A stretch of 64,000 nucleotides of DNA from Asparagopsis taxiformis (taxonomy: Eukaryota > Rhodophyta > Florideophyceae > Bonnemaisoniales > Bonnemaisoniaceae), in NCBI GenBank assembly GCA_030407315.1, contig JALQPE010002813.1, forward strand, positions 29,991-93,990, in the 5' to 3' direction. Position 1 is the first letter of the stretch; each line of letters starts with the position of its first letter. Of the stretch, positions 49,746 to 59,309 are shown piece by piece. A program made the position numbers and the translations under genes. The notes beneath the pieces were generated by a model. It made no database searches and was not told where the DNA came from. It saw only the letters and a program-made list of their open reading frames with translations.

Positions 49746-50329
49746 AGCAGGGAGTTTCGTCCTTCTCCCATCTTAGTAAAGGTGAGAAGCGAAGTGTGAA
49801 GTCGGGAAAATTGCTCAGCAAAGGTCTGTACGGCTGTGAGCAGCTCTCAGGAGTATTTTACCTCACGTGGTCTCTGTTCTGGGTATACCCTGTATATATA
49901 TAGGTAGCCTAGTGTAGGTGGGAAGATAGACGAAAATTCTACCAATAATTTATCACAGTGACGGCTCTCGTAGTCGAAATGTGCGCGTTGTCAAGGGTTG
50001 AAACTAGTCTCCCCCTACGGCCTAGCTAGTAAAATCATACAACGTTGTAGACTAATATTAAAAAGTAGCAAGCAATCTGCTGAGTAGCACTAAACTATGA
50101 GATGAAGGCCAGATGTATAGATGAAAACCGAAAAGTGGGCTAAGATAACAATGTTGAGATGAGAAAGACAGAACTTTTTAGCAGGGAACAGTAGTATAGG
50201 TTTTAATACTTCTGGTATGCTATCTATTGCTCCTATCGTACTTGTAATATTCGACGGTGTGGATGTGGTCCGTGAGGACGTCCTTCTCCGTCTTCAAGTA
50301 GATGTGGCCGCGCGTGGGCAGGCCATAGA
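49746..50329. other. spacer after array R1
   Basis: The first ~110 bp (49,746-49,860) are inverted homologues of the left flank of array R3 (about 54,840-54,940); the shared parts include gacgaaactccc and cacacttc. A TATATATATAG tract occurs near 49,890. No gene until the 3' end of copy A. Confidence 0.6.
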
Positions 50330-50515
50330 CTAACTTTTCGCCCGCAGGAATATCTCCGCGCTGAAGCCGACCCCGTAATGGTAAAGGTCACCGCGACCAA
50401 CCAATACGGAATAGGGTGGCACATAAAGCCTATGAATGGGAACCTTCCACATATCGGCGTCCGGATTGGCCAGGCATACATGACTATAAGGGGCAGCTAC
50501 TATAGAAAAATCCAT
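50330..50515 (-). pseudogene. copy A, dioxygenase C-terminus (frame-shifted)
   Basis: This frame continues the domain read at 50484-51122: SHVCLANPDADMWKVP, VPPYSVLVGRGDLYHYGVGF and IFLR align with SHVCLSHPAKDKYRVP, IPPYSLLVCRTDVYHGGMGF and SVRY of copy B. It therefore contains the distal iron-binding His and the following Arg. It overlaps the previous frame by 32 bp and needs a frame change to be expressed with it. Confidence 0.7.
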
Positions 50516-51122
50516 CTGCTCCGCTCGACATCATGAAATATGATGGAGACTCGGTAGGTCCTGCAACACGACTCGTTGATACCTTGAAGTCCGTGTGCCC
50601 ATCCTGGTCCGCAGCCCCATCTGCTGTAAGAAGCAGCCGCAATCCTGTCTTCGGGAAGAAGACAGGATCATCACCCTCCATTCCCAGCTTCAAGAACTCC
50701 GCACAAACACCAAGAGCAAGCTCTGCCACCAACTTGTTCTTGTACATATCCAAATTTTCCTCCTCCAACTTGTCGCACAACTCACGCCGCGGCAGAGAGA
50801 GGCGCCCACGACCACCATCGATGCGGTCCTTCGCATCACCCACGTTGTGGATGAACTGCCACGGCGAAGGATCGAAGCCGGGCTTTGCGAAAGCTGGCGG
50901 CTCGTCCTGTGGCTCCCTGTCGTCATCGTTAGAATCAGACTGCTGGGAGGGTTTTTCAACCTCCTCAACCAGCGGGAACTGCCTAGCGAAGTGACCGAAC
51001 AGCTCATGCGTCGCACTCCCAGCCGTGGACGATTCCAACAAGCGTTCCAAACAATAACCCCCAAGTTCTCCAGCAACGCCCGCTTCACCGCAAAGTACTG
51101 TCCACCACCGTTTCCTCGGCAC
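50484..51122 (-). CDS. copy A, 2OG-Fe(II) dioxygenase-like core
   Basis: 212 codons, aligning with residues ~170-350 of the copy B protein at 55390-56700: SATHELFGHFARQF, YKNKLVAELALGVCAEFLKLG, FFPKTGLRLLLTADG and DGHTDFKV (the HxD iron ligand pair), then SPSYFMMSSGADGF. The distal His is in the next frame. The ORF overlaps the preceding frame (51085-53094) by 38 bp. Either copy A is a decaying paralogue or it has short introns. Likely chemistry if active: oxidation of a methylated base or protein residue (inference from family and neighbours). Confidence 0.65.
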   Translation of the reverse strand: MPRKRWWTVLCGEAGVAGELGGYCLERLLESSTAGSATHELFGHFARQFPLVEEVEKPSQQSDSNDDDREPQDEPPAFAKPGFDPSPWQFIHNVGDAKDRIDGGRGRLSLPRRELCDKLEEENLDMYKNKLVAELALGVCAEFLKLGMEGDDPVFFPKTGLRLLLTADGAADQDGHTDFKVSTSRVAGPTESPSYFMMSSGADGFFYSSCPL

Positions 51123-53094
51123 CCGGCGATGCAGCTGCCTGGAATGCTGCCGCCCTCATTTCCGCCCGAACCGTCTCCACCGTCGTACTTTCCATATAGT
51201 ACTTCATCCGGCTGCCAGACGCAATTGCGCTGGGGAGAACGGCGGCCACATTCTCATCGACGATGCTGTCGGGAATGGGATTCTCCTGGGCGTCGTCGAA
51301 CTGGAGAACCGGCTCCCGAGAGCGACCTCGGGAAGCCGACTTGGATTTCTTTGACGACGACTTTGATGAAGTCTCACCGAGCCTTCTCTTTTTGGTAGAA
51401 GGCTCGGGCGTCGCAGAAGGCGCATCCAAGTTACGCTTCCCGAGGATGGAGTTTTCACCCGCATCCTCGGGGGCGCTCTCCAGCTCGACGACCTCCACAG
51501 CACCACCCGCCGTTCCACCACGACCGGAACGACTCGCTTGCAGGCGGGTACTCCTTCTGGGCATCACTTTCCTCCCAGAAGTTTCCACTCCGGGCGGTGC
51601 AGAATCACTGACTTCAATGACATCTTCGTCAGGATCTGCACCGCCCTTCGCACTGCTGCCCTCGACCACATTCTCGGGAGTAGGGCCCTCCGTCGAAATC
51701 CTCGCAACCGTCTTCTGTCCAACCCCACCGGATGGTGAAGGGACGAAACTGTCATCGCTGGAGCTTCCCGAACTGCTAGCAGATGCAGAACGGGAAGCTT
51801 CGACAGCGGGGGCCGGAGCAGCAGGGTGCTGCTCGGCAGCCGGAGTCGCAGGCTCAGGCTGCGAAGCCGGTGAGACCTGCTCCTGCGCGGCTTGGACAGG
51901 ACGGTTGGGGGTACCAGTCCCGGCGTGGGAAACTGGACCAGAGCGTTCGCTGCCATCCTGGGGACCACGCGCAGTCGGCTTGACCGGGGTCACCGCAGGG
52001 GAGGATGCCGACACGGCAGGGGTAGAGACAGGAACAGGGGCAACCTCGGAATCGCTGGAAGATTCCAGTTGAGGTGGTGGGGGCAAAGGAATGGAGGATG
52101 AAGGGATGGGCAAGGAATTGGAAGAGGAAGGGATGGGGGCATCATCACCACATGTGGCTGGGAGCGCAGCATGTGGGATGTCTGGGTACATCGCGTGAAA
52201 GCGTTTCCGCATAATCATGTCGCGGTACCCAGTGACGCGCAGGAGCATTTTCCTGGCGTCCTTCCCGAAGACAGACTTCTTACGGGGAAAAATGTTCTCC
52301 GACTTGTAACCATCGGGGGGGCCTTCCTTGGGACGGAAGTCTGCCCAGCACCCCTTCTTGGGGACCATCTGAGCAAGAACTTCGACAACGCGCGAGCGAA
52401 TGTCGAAGCTCTTGCTCGGGTCACCCACGCTGGGAATTGAGCCATCCAGCATCCTCATCACATCCGACACGTTCCAGTACTCGGCCACCTCCTTCACGTA
52501 CCCGAAGATTTCCAACAAACCAGCAATCCATTCCTGCCCAATGGTACCAACCGAGTACGGTTTCAGCCCGGCCGACCGACGGCTACAAGTGTAGCGCGCC
52601 GTCATCTCCAGGATGAAACACTTCTGTACATCCGGAGCACTCCTGAACGACCCATTGAACAACAAGTTCACCGTACACCCAGCCAGATCCTCTGTGGAAG
52701 AAAATTGAACGAACTCCGGCCTGTTCGGGATGCTCGACCAGTATTTGAAAGCAGGGCTTTCAATGGTCTTGAACCCTCGCGCGATCGAGACGTAGCGCAT
52801 GAGCTGTCTCGGACGAATCCAGCTCAGCGCTTTCCGTTCTTTAATGTATTGAACGGTCGGCTCGATCTTCTTCTTTCCCAGGCGGTGGATATTGATGAAC
52901 TCCATCACAGAGCACACATTGTCAGCAACTGTTACCTCGCTGACATTGTGGGTGTGGAAGTTCATCAGCCGTGAAAGCGGGAGTACTTCTTCGGAGCAGA
53001 AGACATCCCGGCCAAGCCGAGTCGGTGGGAGGAGAAAGTCGACTGGAATAGTTCCAAATCGACGGTAGATGTCAGACTGACAAACTCCTCCCAC
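51085..53094 (-). CDS. copy A, ParB-associated middle region and linker
   Basis: 669 codons opening at a GTG, so it is a continuation, not an independent start. Residues ~45-300 match the 56673-58583 protein of copy B: HTHNVSEVTVADNVCSVMEF, YVSIARGFKTIESPAFKYWSSIPN, FILEMTARYT and WIAGLLEIFGYVKEVAEYW. A long Pro/Ser/Ala/Glu low-complexity linker with basic patches (KKRRLGE, KKSKSASRGR) follows, then SRMKYYMESTTVETVRAEM, which begins the dioxygenase part. In copy B the same join lies between two ORFs, so ParB and dioxygenase parts belong to one protein or a tightly coupled pair. Confidence 0.75.
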   Translation of the reverse strand: MGGVCQSDIYRRFGTIPVDFLLPPTRLGRDVFCSEEVLPLSRLMNFHTHNVSEVTVADNVCSVMEFINIHRLGKKKIEPTVQYIKERKALSWIRPRQLMRYVSIARGFKTIESPAFKYWSSIPNRPEFVQFSSTEDLAGCTVNLLFNGSFRSAPDVQKCFILEMTARYTCSRRSAGLKPYSVGTIGQEWIAGLLEIFGYVKEVAEYWNVSDVMRMLDGSIPSVGDPSKSFDIRSRVVEVLAQMVPKKGCWADFRPKEGPPDGYKSENIFPRKKSVFGKDARKMLLRVTGYRDMIMRKRFHAMYPDIPHAALPATCGDDAPIPSSSNSLPIPSSSIPLPPPPQLESSSDSEVAPVPVSTPAVSASSPAVTPVKPTARGPQDGSERSGPVSHAGTGTPNRPVQAAQEQVSPASQPEPATPAAEQHPAAPAPAVEASRSASASSSGSSSDDSFVPSPSGGVGQKTVARISTEGPTPENVVEGSSAKGGADPDEDVIEVSDSAPPGVETSGRKVMPRRSTRLQASRSGRGGTAGGAVEVVELESAPEDAGENSILGKRNLDAPSATPEPSTKKRRLGETSSKSSSKKSKSASRGRSREPVLQFDDAQENPIPDSIVDENVAAVLPSAIASGSRMKYYMESTTVETVRAEMRAAAFQAAASPGAEETVVDSTLR

Positions 53095-53735
53095 TCTGGA
53101 CTGTCCTTCGCAGGAGCAGGTCCAGCCGACTCGAGAATGGCCTTCAACGCGGTCACTCGGTGAGATCCATCGACATATTGCAGTCGTACTTTTGCATTGG
53201 AATCAATCACCTCGCAGACGGACACGCGTGAAGCAATCACGGAAAATCCTTGAGTGAGAAACGTTTTCTTCAACTCATCAACGCGATGCGGCCTGACCAC
53301 CCTGGACACGACTGCCGGAGGAGAAACATCCAGAGGGGAAATGAAGACTGGAATGTTTCGGCAGCTCTCCGGACTTATGTCGTAGTCCACATCCACCGGG
53401 ATGGGCACTGTGCCAGGGTAGGCCAGCCTGGTGCTGCGGAGAGGCTTGTTCGGTACGATGTCACGAGCGTTGTGATCATCGACCTTCTCCGCATCCTCTG
53501 CCAAGTCGCTGCCGGACGCGATGATCATGTCCGGAGCAGGCGAGCTAGGCAGAGGAGCACCAGATCCCTCGACGGCTGGCGCCGCTTCGGCAGATTGAGC
53601 CGGAAGCGGAGTTGCGGGAACGCCAGCGTCGATTGTCGGGACAACCGCGGGATCGGAAGCGGAAGGGGGGGAGGGGACGGGCTTAGGTGCTGGGCTGAGC
53701 TGGGTCAGCGCTGCAGCAGCTTCGCAAACGTCCAT
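52965..53735 (-). CDS. copy A, ParB-like N-terminal domain
   Basis: 256 codons from ATG 53735. Ala/Pro-rich N-terminus, then the ParB/sulfiredoxin-like domain: VVSRVVRPHRVDELKKTFL and YVDGSHRVTALKAI (DGSHR at ~189-193). It overlaps the next frame by 130 bp. Removing 55 nt (gtcgac...cgaag, within about 52,996-53,053) would join them and align well with copy B, so a short intron or small insertion is plausible. A better start may be the ATG at 53863 (MAQQSPNAFDRQ), joined through the CT-rich tract at 53,740-53,790, which is itself frame-shifted. Confidence 0.7.
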   Translation of the reverse strand: MDVCEAAAALTQLSPAPKPVPSPPSASDPAVVPTIDAGVPATPLPAQSAEAAPAVEGSGAPLPSSPAPDMIIASGSDLAEDAEKVDDHNARDIVPNKPLRSTRLAYPGTVPIPVDVDYDISPESCRNIPVFISPLDVSPPAVVSRVVRPHRVDELKKTFLTQGFSVIASRVSVCEVIDSNAKVRLQYVDGSHRVTALKAILESAGPAPAKDSPEWEEFVSLTSTVDLELFQSTFSSHRLGLAGMSSAPKKYSRFHG

Positions 53736-53863
53736 GGGGACAGGGGGGGCCAGAGAAGGAGAAGGAGAGGGAGAAGGAGGGGAGAAGGAGTGGGAGAATC
53801 GTTGTCACGGCGGCTGGCAGAGCGCACCTGGCGGTCGAAAGCGTTGGGGGATTGTTGAGCCAT

Positions 53864-54096
53864 TGCTTTGGTGAGTGATTGACAAACGAAGAGTGAAAGA
53901 TTGAGAAAGAGAGAAGAAGATCTGAACGACAAGCTGTTTTGCTGCGTAAGCTGAGTAAGATAGGCGAAACTTAGAGAACTGACATATTCCTATTAGTATA
54001 CACCCTGGTAATGATATTCAGCGGTTGACCAATCCGAACCTTCCACATCACTTTTCGTTGTACGACAATTACAGCTCAGGCAGTTTACCAAGGATC
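53864..54096. promoter_or_regulatory. upstream region of copy A
   Basis: Contains CCTATTAGTATACACC (about 53,990), similar to CCTAATAGTATGTACC upstream of copy B (about 58,764). Possible shared promoter element. Confidence 0.35.
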
Positions 54097-54395
54097 CTTA
54101 CAGCAAAGCCATCGTTACGATGACTTTGCTGTAAGGAAACGTTTCATTACAGAGGCCAGGAATTTTTTTACCGGGTAAAGAAATCATGGCTACTGTAATG
54201 TTTTGTTTCCTGACAGCAAAGTCATCGTTACGATGACTTTGCTGTAAGAAAACGTTTTCATTACAGCGGCCAGGAATTTTTTTACCGGGTAAAGAAATCA
54301 TGGCCACTGTAATGAAACCTTTCCTTACAGCAAAGTCATCGTAACGATGACTTTGCTGTAAGCATCCCTGGTAAACTGCTCCATCTGTAAGCCGT
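54070..54395. repeat. palindrome array R2
   Basis: P1 at 54097-54135, 54210-54248 and 54324-54362, with P2-type palindromes at about 54145-54200 and 54259-54314. Central base T, T, A as in R1. Inverted borders GCAGTTTACC at left and GGTAAACTGC at right. Confidence 0.95.
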
Positions 54396-54920
54396 TGGTC
54401 TCAACCCTCGCTCTCATTTCTGTTGTCCTCCTTCATCATCTCCACCTACCTTCCCCCTACACACCACCTCTCTAATGTCACTCTGCCCACCCTTTGGTGC
54501 ATGAAATATTTTCTTACCACTGCCATAGTCTACACATACTGCTGCCTTCATACTTCTGCATGCCTACCCTTCAATCTTTCTTCCATCTTTCTCTACCGTG
54601 CTAGGCTTAGACCATGCTCTGTGCACATCTGACTTACTTAATATCATTGTATAGTTAGAAACTAGAATAATAATTACATCACTAGAGTACACTGCAAATG
54701 TTAGTAACTATGGTTGGTGTGGTACACAACACCCTACCTCCTTCATGAGTAAACTTTGCGCACAGAACCGTTCAATACCAGGTAGTGCAGCCAGCGCAAA
54801 CCAGGCTTGCACGACGCAGAGTGCTCCCCAGAGCCGTCAACAGCCGTCCAAACCATCGTTGTACGATGTTCCCGGCTCCACACTTCCCTTCTCACCCTTC
54901 CCAGGGTGGGAGACGGACGA
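54396..54920. other. spacer between arrays R2 and R3
   Basis: No gene. The last ~100 bp are the inverted homologue of the right flank of R1. Confidence 0.5.
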
Positions 54921-55170
54921 AACTCCCAACCGCTTACAGCCGAAGCCGTTTACCCGGGATGCTTACAGCAAAGTCATCGTTACGATGACTTTGCTGTAAG
55001 GAAAGGTTTGATTACAGTGGTGAGAAAATTTTACCGGGTAAAAAATCAGCAAGAATTTTTTACCCGGTAAAAAATTGTGGCCGCTGTAATGATTTGATTT
55101 CTTACAGCAAAGTCATCGTAACGATGACTTTGCTGTCAGCACCCCAGCGAAACTGCATCATCTGTAAGCC
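54921..55170. repeat. palindrome array R3
   Basis: P1 at 54962-55000 and 55101-55139 (centres T and A) around one elongated P2 with two TTTACC-GGTAAA cores. Left border TTACAGCCGAAGCCGTTTACC-type, right border GAAACTGC...CTGTAAG. The smallest of the four arrays. Confidence 0.95.
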
Positions 55171-55389
55171 TTCCTCACCTCAATGTTGCAACCAAAGACG
55201 ACTGCGATATTACCTTGTTCTATTCTAGTAGTGCCCACCATAGTTTCCTCCCCTTCTCATATTAAATTGAGTATTGTATATCTCCTGACCCGTCTACATA
55301 CGCAAACGTCATGTACTAGCCTAACTTTCATCGTTTACTTGAAGGCGGCCTTGATGCCTGCCATAGAATGCTATTAAGAACTAATTTCA
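55171..55389. other. 3' flank of copy B
   Basis: No gene seen. Confidence 0.4.
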
Positions 55390-56700
55390 TCAGATATCTA
55401 AACGCTCCCAGTAGTTGACATTGAAGGGAGGCTGTAGCAACTTCTCCCTGGAAGTTCGCAGTGATAGATGGGACCGGATAGGATGCTGGTACCTCACCGA
55501 AGAACGACCCTCCGCGAATCCCATTCCTCCGTGATACACGTCCGTTCGGCATACAAGCAGGGAATACGGTGGGATGCGCACGTTCGTCACTGGCACGCGG
55601 TACTTGTCTTTCGCTGGATGACTTAGGCACACATGGCTGAACTTGGCGATACGAATGATGAACCCATCCGCACCAGCAGCCATCATGAAATATGATGGCG
55701 AGTTGAGAGGACCAGTTCCAGTTCCCTCACGGACGGGAACATCGGTATGCATAAGTTGCTCCTGACTACCTTCTGCGGTCAAAATCAGACGAAGACCCGT
55801 TTCTGGAAAGACCACCGCTTCTTCTCTTCCAAACCCGAGCTTCAGGTTCTCCGCACAAATCGCCTTACCTAGCTCCAGAATCAGCTTGTTCCTGTACTGC
55901 CGCGCGCTTTCTTGCTCAAGGTCATCGCAGATGCTTTTCCGGTCCGTCTTGAATACACCAGTGCTGTCTTTCGGTCGAAGTGGTTTCCACGGGTTCTTCT
56001 GACTTGCACTTGAGCCACTTGTAGTACCTTGGAATGTGCTGGCCATCTGTGTGAATAACTCGTGCGTAGCTGCTCCCACTGTAGTAGAAGAGAAAATGTC
56101 TTGCAACACCACGTAACCAAGCTCGTCGATCATTCTTCTCTGGTAGCTGAAGTATTGTTGGCTTTCACAAGAACCGAGGGGACATACCAAAGTAGAGTAG
56201 CCTGCAGCTGCTTCCATTATCTCCGTCCGGATTGTATCAATGTCTTCTTCTGTGATATAATACTTCATTCTCGAGTTGGAAGGAACGCATAAAGGCAGCT
56301 TCTCAGGTATCTCCTCTGCGAATGTGCGGTCTGGAAGGGAGTTTTCTTGCTCGTCAGTGAAGAGTGGTGCTTCTTCTCCAGTCGTTCGTTTTCTTGCATT
56401 GACTCTACTCTTCTTTTCCCGGGGAGGCCCAATCTCAATGTTGTCATCCGGCGTATTGGGCTCAGAAAACTTCGCGCTAGTATCTTCCCTTCTTCGCTTC
56501 TTATCCAACCTGGACTCGTTTTCATCGCCGCTTCCACCAGAACTCCTGCTTCTTCCCGAATTCTCCTTGTCCACTTCGGCCGGGCTAGTGCTGTTAGTTT
56601 CTGGTGTCCTGATTCGAAGTTTCAATATCACAGAGCGGTTCTGCGCATCTCCAGCTTGTTGTCCAGGCGTGTCTATGTCCATGCGACCACTATTGTCCAA
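55390..56700 (-). CDS. copy B, 2OG-Fe(II) dioxygenase-like protein
   Basis: 436 codons, opening at a TTG. The same frame is open further upstream with charged residues (RLAAAEKREAERLAVLQKEQ), so it is probably the C-terminal part of the 56673-58583 protein, joined by a frame change near 56,900. After a Ser/Glu/Arg-rich linker with KKRRRE and KKSR comes SRMKYYITEEDIDTI, then DELGYVVLQDIF, typical of the start of a PHYH-type double-stranded beta-helix. Iron ligands fit H318-x-D320 (QLMHTDV) and H390 (DVYHGGMGF), with Arg at ~399 or 403 for 2-oxoglutarate. The complete ligand set supports an active oxygenase. Substrate unknown; a modified DNA base (TET/JBP-like role) is a possibility from context only. 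Confidence 0.72.
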   Translation of the reverse strand: MDNSGRMDIDTPGQQAGDAQNRSVILKLRIRTPETNSTSPAEVDKENSGRSRSSGGSGDENESRLDKKRRREDTSAKFSEPNTPDDNIEIGPPREKKSRVNARKRTTGEEAPLFTDEQENSLPDRTFAEEIPEKLPLCVPSNSRMKYYITEEDIDTIRTEIMEAAAGYSTLVCPLGSCESQQYFSYQRRMIDELGYVVLQDIFSSTTVGAATHELFTQMASTFQGTTSGSSASQKNPWKPLRPKDSTGVFKTDRKSICDDLEQESARQYRNKLILELGKAICAENLKLGFGREEAVVFPETGLRLILTAEGSQEQLMHTDVPVREGTGTGPLNSPSYFMMAAGADGFIIRIAKFSHVCLSHPAKDKYRVPVTNVRIPPYSLLVCRTDVYHGGMGFAEGRSSVRYQHPIRSHLSLRTSREKLLQPPFNVNYWERLDI

Positions 56701-58511
56701 GTTGATATCCAGACTTTGCGTATCGCCGCTTTGTTTCCTTCCCTGAGGAAGATCTTCTCTGACAATCCTTCCCGGCGAATTATCCCTGGCACGACTTTCC
56801 CGCTCTGCCCTTGAAGCTGAAAGACGTTCCTGTTCTTTTTGGAGAACAGCAAGACGTTCTGCTTCCCTCTTCTCAGCTGCTGCAAGACGCGTGGCAGGAC
56901 GTTCCTGTCCTCCTCTTTTGCTGCGGCAGGACGGTCTTCTGCTTCTTTCGGGGTGCTCAGAGGTGCCTCTTCTATTGCTTTCGTCGCGACAGCAGGAATC
57001 ACTTCTTCAGCCACCACATTTGGAGTAATTTCCTGTTCTTCCTCCACAACAGCAGAAACTTCCTGCTCTACTTGGGCTTCGGCAGATACTCCTTCTTCTG
57101 CTTGAACAGGACCAGGAGTTTCCACCGTTTCCTTCTCTGTAGAATTATTTCCCTGTTCTGCGGCAGTAGGTGCTTCTTCCTCTTCTGCTTTGGCGCCAGC
57201 AACAAGTGCTTTTTCTATTTCTCCGGGGGTCATGCGATTCCGTTCCCTCTCCTCCTCCGCTTTCGTCTCCTGCATTGCCTTTGTCCCGGTAGCATATTCC
57301 AGTTTGTCGTAAAAACTGTTTGTAAACATCCCGTTCTTGGTTCTCAGACTGCTTCTGTCTACCACGTCGTCATGAAAGTCGACAAGGACGAATACAATGC
57401 GCTCTCCAATGCGATGATCATTATCCCCGACCTCCTTCGCGTTTTCTGCTGCCAAATCCGTTCGCACGAATTCCTCCATCGTTGCAGAGTTCAACCACTT
57501 GCGGACGACCTCTGCCATATCATAGATGGCCAACAGAGCCAGTAGCCAAGTGCGCATCGTGAACGGACTTCCGCTTCCGATATTTCTGACAAGTCCTCTC
57601 TTCCTCCTCATCCTTGTCCACGACGCTGTCATCTCGAGCACAAACCACTGGAACCACTCCTTATCGCGCGTCCCGCGTCCGTCCGTGCCATTGCGGAATA
57701 TTGCGTTATTGACAAGATCGAGCACGCACCCGTACATATCGGCAGAGTCAATTCGAGAAAAGTCCGGATCTCTTCCCTCGGTTCTTGCATCCTCGATTTC
57801 TCTGTTCCTATCCAAAGCATTGTAAACGCTAGGGATAGAGCTCCAGTACACGAAAGCAACGCTGTCTGTGCGATTGAACCCCTTCGCAATGTTGATGTAC
57901 TGCCTATACGAGTTCTCCGAACGGTTCCTGTCGGACGGCAGAATATAGCTCACTTCTTTCAGAATAGGAATAAGCCGGACAACAGGAAGATCCATCTGGT
58001 TGGAAAACCTGAGAAACTCTATGACCGCACAGACATTGTCGGCAATGCTCACAGAAGCGACATCGTGAGTTTGTATATTGGCTTCGAGAGACAGTTTCAG
58101 AACCTCCAGCGCATCGAAAATTAGACGCCCGTTCGGCGCAATCAACTGTTGTACCCAAACCAATTCCAAGGAATCCCTGTTCTTTCCTGAGTACTTCTCC
58201 AGGCATAGTTGCAGAGCAGCTATGCGATGAGAGCCATCGATGCAGTAAAACTCGTCTCCTTCGTTATCTTCCATTTTGCAGACTGTAATCATAGTTCCAG
58301 TGGTAGAGAAACCTCTATCCATGAAAATGCTGGCCAGTTCGTTTACACGACCCGGTCGCACCAAACGGGAGGTCACTGTCGGAAACTTCACTTTGCGAGG
58401 ATCAACTTGCACTTTAGAAGAGCTGTACTGAGCAATAGTGATGCTTTTCTCTTCAGCAGAAGGAGAATTGCTCTTCTCCGCTGTAGTATTCATGATACTA
58501 TTGTCTCCCAT
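56673..58511 (-). CDS. copy B, ParB-like domain protein
   Basis: Frame open from a TTG at 58583; the first ATG is 58511, giving 612 aa. Residues ~45-110 form the ParB/sulfiredoxin-like domain: VTSRLVRPGRVNELASIF and FYCIDGSHRIAAL (DGSHR at ~92-96). The region after it (THDVASVSIADNVCAVIEFLRF, YINIAKGFNRTDSVAFVYWSSIP, FVLEMTASWTRMRRKRG) is shared with copy A. The C-terminal third is Glu/Ala/Pro-rich. The last ~70 residues (NVLPRVLQQLRRGKQNVLLF) look like an out-of-frame reading, and the neighbouring frame looks more coding there, so the protein probably continues into the dioxygenase ORF at 55390-56700. Confidence 0.78.
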   Translation of the reverse strand: MGDNSIMNTTAEKSNSPSAEEKSITIAQYSSSKVQVDPRKVKFPTVTSRLVRPGRVNELASIFMDRGFSTTGTMITVCKMEDNEGDEFYCIDGSHRIAALQLCLEKYSGKNRDSLELVWVQQLIAPNGRLIFDALEVLKLSLEANIQTHDVASVSIADNVCAVIEFLRFSNQMDLPVVRLIPILKEVSYILPSDRNRSENSYRQYINIAKGFNRTDSVAFVYWSSIPSVYNALDRNREIEDARTEGRDPDFSRIDSADMYGCVLDLVNNAIFRNGTDGRGTRDKEWFQWFVLEMTASWTRMRRKRGLVRNIGSGSPFTMRTWLLALLAIYDMAEVVRKWLNSATMEEFVRTDLAAENAKEVGDNDHRIGERIVFVLVDFHDDVVDRSSLRTKNGMFTNSFYDKLEYATGTKAMQETKAEEERERNRMTPGEIEKALVAGAKAEEEEAPTAAEQGNNSTEKETVETPGPVQAEEGVSAEAQVEQEVSAVVEEEQEITPNVVAEEVIPAVATKAIEEAPLSTPKEAEDRPAAAKEEDRNVLPRVLQQLRRGKQNVLLFSKKNRNVFQLQGQSGKVVPGIIRREGLSEKIFLREGNKAAIRKVWISTWTIVVAWT

Positions 58512-58583
58512 TGTAATCCCTGCAATCTCAGTTCGTTCAATCGGTTCTCTGTTCAAATGTTGTGTAGACGATGAAATCCACAA

Positions 58584-59309
58584 TTGTGGTACCTCCGAGT
58601 GCGCTTCCCGTCTCTCAGCTTCCTCTCATATACTGTCCGGACAAGACATCCCTACCTACCTTCAGTCCTGATGAACCTTACGCTGCACCCGCTCAGCACC
58701 TCTGACTCTACCTGATCCTGATACCTCCACAAAGCGTTTAGCCCTTTCCATCAATCTACACCTAATAGTATGTACCTCTAGCGCATATAATGCAATCGAA
58801 CCCGTTTACCTCACCACGTCAATTATCATTCATATTCCAACAACCTATTTCATCCACACTCTCCACCTCGCTTCTTCTTCCATACCATTGATTCCTATCA
58901 ATCGATTCTACGTGAGTTTTATACATTTACTACGATCCACCTCTCCTACAAGTCTGAAAAATTCATTTCTACACTAACTTTTGCTACTCACAAATAAACG
59001 GTTCCCGTGCAGGCCACTGCTTGAATTTCTTCCTATTGGCGTACTCGGCTGCAAAGGATTCATAGACTATTTAAACGGTGATCATATAAATGGTTTTCAA
59101 TGTGCTCCAATGGACAATACACCAATGAACATCAATATGAATTCTTTCAACTACCTATTCACTACTGCGATTCAGTTTTCTTGCATACCAAATCTCATTG
59201 CCTTCCTACCCTAGTCGATTCAAAATGCTTCCTCCTCGTCAGTTGATCAATATTCCTTACAACGAGCAGGTCCTCTGGACATCCTAAAGTTGGTTACTTA
59301 ACCTTAACT
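58584..59309. promoter_or_regulatory. upstream region of copy B
   Basis: About 700 bp without a gene. CATATAATG at about 58,790 and CCTAATAGTATGTACC at about 58,764 (compare copy A upstream) are the only signals noticed. Confidence 0.35.
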
